The position numbers and the translations under genes were made by a program. From Oleiharenicola lentus (GTDB taxonomy: Bacteria > Verrucomicrobiota > Verrucomicrobiia > Opitutales > Opitutaceae): a stretch of 64,000 nt of DNA. Within the stretch, counting starts at the first letter, position 1; each line of letters opens with the position of its first letter. The stretch spans positions 62,001 to 126,000 of the forward strand of contig NZ_SDHX01000002.1 in NCBI RefSeq assembly GCF_004118375.1, in the 5' to 3' direction. Of this stretch, positions 59,531 through 64,000 are shown piece by piece. The notes beneath the pieces are model-generated. The model did not search any database. It saw only the letters and a program-made list of their open reading frames with translations, and was not told where the DNA came from.

Positions 59531-61342
59531 TCACTTGTGCAGCATCTTCACATGCCGGGCGAGTCCAACAATTTCGTCATCGGCCCAGGCCTCGTGTCCG
59601 GCCATCGCCGTGCCGGGCGACCCGAACTTGATCACCCGCGCCAGCCCGGCCTCGTCGCCGTCCGGCACCCGGCGCCAGGCCTCGCTGGTCCAGTCGGGCG
59701 GCGGCACGAGAAAACGCGCCGCCAGCGGCCCGTCCCCCCGTCCTTGCGGTCCGTGGCACTGGGCGCAGTTTTGCGCGAAGAGCTTGGCCGCCTGCACGGC
59801 GGTGACGGCCCCGGCCTGGTTGGGCGGCCGCCAGGTCAGCGCTGTTTCCCAATGTTCGCCGGCGGTGCCTTCGCCCAGAGAGGCCAGGTAGGCGACCAAG
59901 GCCTCGCCCCGACCATCCGCGGAGGTGAAGAGATGCCGGTAGGAGGGCATGCGGGAACCCGGTGACACCGTGCGCGGCGCCTGAAGATGCAGCCGGTTCC
60001 ACTCGGCTGAACGCCGGTTGCCCACGTTGGTCAGGTCCGGTCCCTGCCGGCGATTCCCCGGCAAGGGCGGGGCCCCGCGCAGCAATTCCGTCAGCGGATG
60101 CGCCGGCCCCCACCGCTCAACATCCGATTTCACCCCGGGCCGCACATACTGCGAGTGGCAGTGCATGCAGCCCTCCGCGATATAGACCGCTCGGCCTCGC
60201 GCGACGAGCGGGTCGCCCTCTTCCGCCCGCACCGGCCGGACCCAAGCGAGCAGGGCCAACGCCACGAGCCCGGACCTACGCCACGGCTGCAACGCGAGGA
60301 CCAGCCCGGCGCCGCTGGCGAGAACGAACTCTACCGGCACGCGGTGCAAGTCCTGGGCGAGGCCGATGCCGAGCGCAGATCCCACCCAGCCTGCCACGGC
60401 AAAAACAGCCGCCGCCACCCAGGGCCGGCCATCGCGCGCCGCGAAAGCGACCAGCGCGGTCGAATAAATGGACACTCCGCCCGCATACAAAAACCCCGTG
60501 CCCCCGCCGGACCGATTAGCCCCAAGCGCGAAACACGCGCCCGCCAGGGCCACCCAGGCCACGCCGACCAGCCCCCGCGACCAGCCCCGATCCCAGCACC
60601 AGCCCGCCAGCAGCGCCGCGCCCAGATGCACCATGGCGTTGCCCCACAACCGGCTCTCCCCGGCCCAGGTCGCCTCGCGCAGACCCGACGTCTGCTGGAT
60701 GATGTAGAATGCCGCCGAATCGAGCCACACCAGCGCCAGAAAAACGCCAACCCAACGCCACACAGAAACGCGCGACACAGTCGGCCCGCGAAACCATCCG
60801 GGTTCCATACGCCACAACCCCACCGCCGCCGCCAGCACCAGGCCCGCACTGATCCCGGCCTGCCCCGCCGGACCTGCGGTGAAGATCACCGGCACATTGC
60901 AAAACGCATAAGCGGCCCCCGTGCCGAGGCCGATGCCCCACCCCAGCCGCTCCGGACGCACCAGCGCCCGCAGCCCCGAGGCCAGCGTCACGGTGTTCCA
61001 GCCGAGGGCCAAGCCAATGCCCGCTGCGGTCAGGGTGAGCCCGATCAGCCCGCTCGCCGCGAGCGAGATCACCGCCATCGCCGCGCAGGCGAGATAGGAC
61101 CAGGACAGTTCCCGGACGAAACGCTCCGGCCGAAACCGGCCCCACGCCAGCAGGCTGCCACCGACGCCGCCCGCCCCCAGGCCGGCCATCACGCCGCGCA
61201 GGCCGCGACCCTCGCCGAGCAGCTCCCGCACCTGCGACAGAAAGGAGAATTCCGCAAAAAGCAGAAAATACCCGTAGGTCGCCGCGACCGCCAGCGCCGC
61301 CAGGCCCAGATTGTCACCGCGGGTTGGGCCGGCTTCATTCAT
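59531..61342 (-). CDS. Fusion of MFS-like membrane domain with two cytochrome c domains
   Basis: 603 residues. Residues ~12-365 hold about 11-12 hydrophobic helices with an MFS-like look (two halves, ALAVAATYGYFLLFAEFSFL at the start). Then a cytochrome c domain resembling CcoO of cbb3 oxidase: C392MHC395H396SQYVRPG, GPDLTNVG, and SRMPSYRHLF with the axial Met. A second domain follows with C526AQC529H530GPQGRGDG and an AMAGHE-type Met ligand. The protein would anchor two haem c groups on the periplasmic side. Such a fusion is not one I know from the standard oxidase families. Overlaps the upstream small membrane gene by 8 bp. Confidence 0.8.
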   Translation of the reverse strand: MNEAGPTRGDNLGLAALAVAATYGYFLLFAEFSFLSQVRELLGEGRGLRGVMAGLGAGGVGGSLLAWGRFRPERFVRELSWSYLACAAMAVISLAASGLIGLTLTAAGIGLALGWNTVTLASGLRALVRPERLGWGIGLGTGAAYAFCNVPVIFTAGPAGQAGISAGLVLAAAVGLWRMEPGWFRGPTVSRVSVWRWVGVFLALVWLDSAAFYIIQQTSGLREATWAGESRLWGNAMVHLGAALLAGWCWDRGWSRGLVGVAWVALAGACFALGANRSGGGTGFLYAGGVSIYSTALVAFAARDGRPWVAAAVFAVAGWVGSALGIGLAQDLHRVPVEFVLASGAGLVLALQPWRRSGLVALALLAWVRPVRAEEGDPLVARGRAVYIAEGCMHCHSQYVRPGVKSDVERWGPAHPLTELLRGAPPLPGNRRQGPDLTNVGNRRSAEWNRLHLQAPRTVSPGSRMPSYRHLFTSADGRGEALVAYLASLGEGTAGEHWETALTWRPPNQAGAVTAVQAAKLFAQNCAQCHGPQGRGDGPLAARFLVPPPDWTSEAWRRVPDGDEAGLARVIKFGSPGTAMAGHEAWADDEIVGLARHVKMLHK

Positions 61343-61733
61343 CGCGATACCTCGCCAGCAACACGCTTTGGACCACGACCAGCCCCAGATCGGCGACCGT
61401 AACCGCCAGCCAGGCCGGTGACCAGCCGCCGGCCACAACCATCACGGCGGTGAACGACCCCGCTCCTGCGCGGAAAATCCGCGAAAAATCAAAAACCGCC
61501 CGCAACGACCGGTCCTCGCCCCGCCAGCCGGCCACCAGGTAACTGAGTCCCACCGCTCCGACGAACACGCCCACGAATCGCACAAATTCCAACGCCTCCG
61601 CGCCGGGCGGCGTCACCCCCATTTGCCGCAGTGTCCAGTCCGGTAGCACGACCAGTCCGAGGCCGGTAGCGGCATCCATCGCTCCGGCCGCCAGGGCCAG
61701 CAGGTGACTCCAGCGGGGCAAAGGGTGGTTCAT
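61335..61733 (-). CDS. Small integral membrane protein of the redox operon
   Basis: 132 residues, four probable transmembrane helices (starting LLALAAGAMDAATGLGLVV and ending VADLGLVVVQSVLLARY). I do not recognise a named family. ATG 61733 overlaps the oxidase-like gene stop as ATGA; the 3' end overlaps the MFS-cytochrome gene by 8 bp (ATGAATGA). Operon position suggests an accessory subunit of the same complex. Confidence 0.75.
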   Translation of the reverse strand: MNHPLPRWSHLLALAAGAMDAATGLGLVVLPDWTLRQMGVTPPGAEALEFVRFVGVFVGAVGLSYLVAGWRGEDRSLRAVFDFSRIFRAGAGSFTAVMVVAGGWSPAWLAVTVADLGLVVVQSVLLARYRDE

Positions 61734-62956
61734 CGCCAAGCCTCCTTGAGCCAAAGCGCCGAGGCCGCCGCCATGGCCAGTCCCGCGGCGAGCCGGCCGC
61801 CGTAGATGGCCTGCGTCCACGCTTCGCTGCGGAAGAGTGCGCCGGCCGTGGCGTTTTCCACCCAACCCAGCGCCAGCAGCAAGCCCACCTGCACCGCGCA
61901 GCCCAGCTGCCAGAGCCAAAACGCGGGGCGGCGCGACAGCCCGCCGCCTAGCGTGTGCAGCACGAGCGCGTTCACCGCCGTGACCAGTCCCGCCATCGCG
62001 AGATGCGCGTGGGCGACGAGTCCGTTGGTGAACTTCAACCGCTCCGAGATCCCGGGAAGAAAGGTCAGCCACCCCGTCACCACCAGGAGCAGCCACCACG
62101 CCCACGCGGCCCACAGCCAGCGGCCCGAGTCCGCGCTCCAGTCGAAGCGCCGCCAATACAGCGGCAGAAGCGGCACCCAGGCCAGCAGCAGGCCAAGACC
62201 GATGATCTGCCCTGGCACATGGTGGGAAACCGAACCATGGCGCATGCCGGCGAACATGCCCCAGGACGCAACCAGCGCGACCCAGAACCAGCCCGCGGGT
62301 TTTGTGCGCCGCCGCCCCAGCATAAACGGCAGCAACCCGAAAAGCGTCACAATACCGAGCGTGGACCCGAGCAAGGCCGCCCCGGTGGCACCGCCGCTGT
62401 CCGGATTCACCGCCGGGTAGTAGTCGCGTCCGGTGGACACATAAAGCAGAGGCGGCACCGCGAGCAACCCGACGAGCGGAATGCCGCGAACCAGCCGTTC
62501 GCTTCGTCCCATGCTCCCGCGCCGCCGCCAAGTGTGTGCGGCCAACACGGCCCACAGGCCAACCATCGCGGCCGGCAGCACGCCCCGCGTCCAGCCGTGC
62601 CAGTCGAGAAACAGCTTGCCGCTCGTGTCACCCGCCAGCCACGCGACCCCGCCGAGCAGAAGCGCAAGCGACCAGCCGCCGAGCGCGAACCGGGCCTGCG
62701 TCACCACCCGCGGATCAGCCGCGTCGAGATACCAGTGGAGCAAAGCCGCCACCAGCGGAAGCGCGCACCAGCCGTAAAGCTGCCAGTTGAGATGCAGGGG
62801 CATCCACCGCCCGTAGGTCAGTGGCGCAACAAGGTCGCCCAACTCCGGCCAAAGCAGGCTGGCCGCCAGCCACAGGCCCACGGCATTGGCCGCAGCCAGC
62901 CAGATCAGGCTGTGCCGCGTCGCCACCTGCGCGATGGTGATCCGGGCCGTGTTCAT
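61730..62956 (-). CDS. Diverged haem-copper oxidase subunit I-like (CcoN-like) protein
   Basis: 408 residues, about 12 transmembrane helices. His55 in MPLHLNWQLYGW corresponds to the low-spin haem ligand of helix II, and H326-A-H328 in NGLVAHAHLAMAG corresponds to the HxH haem ligands of helix X. In the helix VI region (NPDSGGATGAALLGSTLG) the CuB-binding His is replaced. In the helix VII region AGMRHGSVSHH only one or two His lie near the expected site. It is shorter than CcoN. This suggests a haem-binding, probably non-copper membrane protein; alignment is by eye. It overlaps the ATPase and small membrane genes. Confidence 0.7.
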   Translation of the reverse strand: MNTARITIAQVATRHSLIWLAAANAVGLWLAASLLWPELGDLVAPLTYGRWMPLHLNWQLYGWCALPLVAALLHWYLDAADPRVVTQARFALGGWSLALLLGGVAWLAGDTSGKLFLDWHGWTRGVLPAAMVGLWAVLAAHTWRRRGSMGRSERLVRGIPLVGLLAVPPLLYVSTGRDYYPAVNPDSGGATGAALLGSTLGIVTLFGLLPFMLGRRRTKPAGWFWVALVASWGMFAGMRHGSVSHHVPGQIIGLGLLLAWVPLLPLYWRRFDWSADSGRWLWAAWAWWLLLVVTGWLTFLPGISERLKFTNGLVAHAHLAMAGLVTAVNALVLHTLGGGLSRRPAFWLWQLGCAVQVGLLLALGWVENATAGALFRSEAWTQAIYGGRLAAGLAMAAASALWLKEAWR

Positions 62957-63627
62957 GTCTCCGCGAGCCGCCCGTTGCGCATCCGCACGAGGCGGTGACA
63001 GGCTTCCGCGAAGCGGCGTTCGTGCGTCGCGATCACGACGGCGATGCCATCGCGCTCGGCAAGATCCTTGAGCAGGGCGAAAACCGCGCTGCCGGTCTCC
63101 TCGTCGAGCGAGCCGGTCGGCTCATCGGCGAGCAGCAGCCGCGGCGAGTTCATCAGCGCCCGGCAGATGGCCGTGCGCTGGCGCTCACCGCCGGAAAGAT
63201 CCTGGATGCGGTGGCCCAGCCGGTGGGCCAGCCCGAGTTGCTCGGCCAGCAACCGGATCCGCTGCGTGCGCTGGGCCGATGATACTCCCGTGGCCAGGGC
63301 CGGCACGGCGATGTTCTCCTCCATCGTCAAATCGGGGATCAGGTTGTGCAGTTGGAAAACAAAGCCGAGGTGCCGGCGCCGCAGTTCGATGCGGGCAGCT
63401 TCGTCGCGGGGATCGAGTCCGCAGACGCTCAGTTCGCCCCGGTCCGGCACGTCGAGACCGCCGAGCAGGTGCAACAGCGTGCTCTTGCCGGAGCCGGACG
63501 CGCCCCACAGCGCGACGATTTCACCCGGGCGCACTTGCAGGGACACCTCATGCAGCACGGGCAAGCGGCCGCCGTCATAACTCTTGGCGAGGTGCGTCGC
63601 GCGAACCGGCAGGACAGTCTCACTCAT
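62953..63627 (-). CDS. LolD/MacB-type ABC transporter ATPase
   Basis: 224 residues. Walker A GASGSGKSTLLHLLGG, Q-loop VFQLHNLIPDLTMEEN, signature LSGGERQRTAICRAL, Walker B LLLADEPTGSLDEETG and switch His in ATHERRFAEACH. Size and Q-loop match the LolD/MacB/FtsE group, which partners FtsX-like permeases. ATG 63627 overlaps the permease stop by 8 bp (ATGAGTGA); the 3' end overlaps the oxidase-like gene by 4 nt. May export or reorganise a lipoprotein or metal-loading factor for the complex. Confidence 0.92.
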   Translation of the reverse strand: MSETVLPVRATHLAKSYDGGRLPVLHEVSLQVRPGEIVALWGASGSGKSTLLHLLGGLDVPDRGELSVCGLDPRDEAARIELRRRHLGFVFQLHNLIPDLTMEENIAVPALATGVSSAQRTQRIRLLAEQLGLAHRLGHRIQDLSGGERQRTAICRALMNSPRLLLADEPTGSLDEETGSAVFALLKDLAERDGIAVVIATHERRFAEACHRLVRMRNGRLAET

Positions 63628-64000
63628 AACGCAGGGCCTCCGCCGGTTGAATGCGCGACGCAAAGCGCGCCGGATAAATCGCCCCGAGCACCGCGGTCGC
63701 CAGGGCGGTCACCACGATGCCCACGAGCACGAGCGGCTGGATGGCGGCCTGCACGTAGCCGTTGAATTGCGGCAGGCGCTCGACCACGGCCAAGACCGCA
63801 AATCCGAGTCCCAGCCCGGTAACGATGCCGAGTGCCGCGACCGACGCCGCCTCGGCGAAGATCAGGCCGGCCACCTGCGGGCTGGAGAATCCGCATACGC
63901 GGAGCACCGCGATTTCCCGGATGCGGCTGAAAACTGACAAGAGCATCGTGTTGGCGACGCCCAGTCCGCCGAGTGCGAACGCACACAGGCCGACGGCCCA
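63620..64000 (-). CDS. FtsX-like ABC permease (5' part beyond window)
   Basis: Partial: the frame is open to the right edge and about 126 residues are visible, ending ARFASRIQPAEALRYE. NTMLLSVFSRIREIAVLRVCG and PQVAGLIFAEAASV match the final membrane part of FtsX/MacB permeases, with three hydrophobic helices and the typical C-terminal ...ARFASRIQPAEALRYE. Partner of the overlapping LolD-type ATPase. Confidence 0.88.
   Translation of the reverse strand, partial: WAVGLCAFALGGLGVANTMLLSVFSRIREIAVLRVCGFSSPQVAGLIFAEAASVAALGIVTGLGLGFAVLAVVERLPQFNGYVQAAIQPLVLVGIVVTALATAVLGAIYPARFASRIQPAEALRYE

Overview
This is a gene-dense, GC-rich bacterial chromosome segment. LpxB, a TonB-dependent receptor, a Prc-type periplasmic protease and exported binding proteins indicate a Gram-negative envelope. 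I infer Verrucomicrobiota, most likely the Opitutaceae, from the mix of gene families, RNase HII next to RNase HIII, sparse Shine-Dalgarno motifs, many 4-nt ATGA/GTGA gene overlaps and interspersed palindromes. The placement is inference, not a database result. There is no phage, insertion sequence, plasmid gene, rRNA or CRISPR array. Genes run off both window edges.

Left part (1-28.7 kb) is mostly core information processing. A truncated YtfQ-like sugar-binding protein is followed by tRNA-Asp and a minus-strand operon nusA-infB-rbfA-nrnA-truB-ribF, whose leader looks like an attenuator. Next come a DUF2851 gene, tRNA-Ser, a YugP-type zinc peptidase, an M3 oligopeptidase, a TonB-dependent receptor and a small ferredoxin. 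Then come a rhomboid protein, a Prc-type protease, prfA-prmC, a HAD hydrolase, a lysozyme-like exported protein, an ECF sigma/anti-sigma pair, a GT-C-like membrane protein, a PAS histidine kinase, rnhB, a small membrane-anchored protein and rnhC.

Middle part (28.7-53 kb): mutY, an orphan gltD-like flavoprotein, a DUF3817 protein, a sugar-phosphate isomerase/epimerase-like protein, rpsU and dnaE. These are followed by three overlapping plus-strand sensor-kinase genes that look like one phosphorelay. An rsmB-like RNA methyltransferase, an S9 peptidase - methyltransferase - hydrolase - AraC/GyrI run, a beta-helix protein, a GNAT acetyltransferase and a ccsA/hemX-hemA pair come next. This stretch holds most of the small dispersed palindromes; several begin with GTAG or GGAG, like REP elements mobilised by RAYT transposases.

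Right part (53-64 kb): a hybrid histidine kinase, lpxB and a Gfo/Idh/MocA oxidoreductase are followed (reading rightward) by a tightly packed minus-strand operon truncated at the window edge. In transcription order it encodes an FtsX-type permease, a LolD-type ATPase, a diverged cbb3-oxidase-subunit-I-like protein, a small membrane protein, a fusion of an MFS-like membrane domain with two c-type cytochrome domains, an OmpR-type regulator and its kinase. All junctions overlap or lie within 9 bp. The oxidase-like subunit keeps its haem ligands but appears to lack most of its CuB ligands. This operon is the best candidate for an undescribed system in the window.
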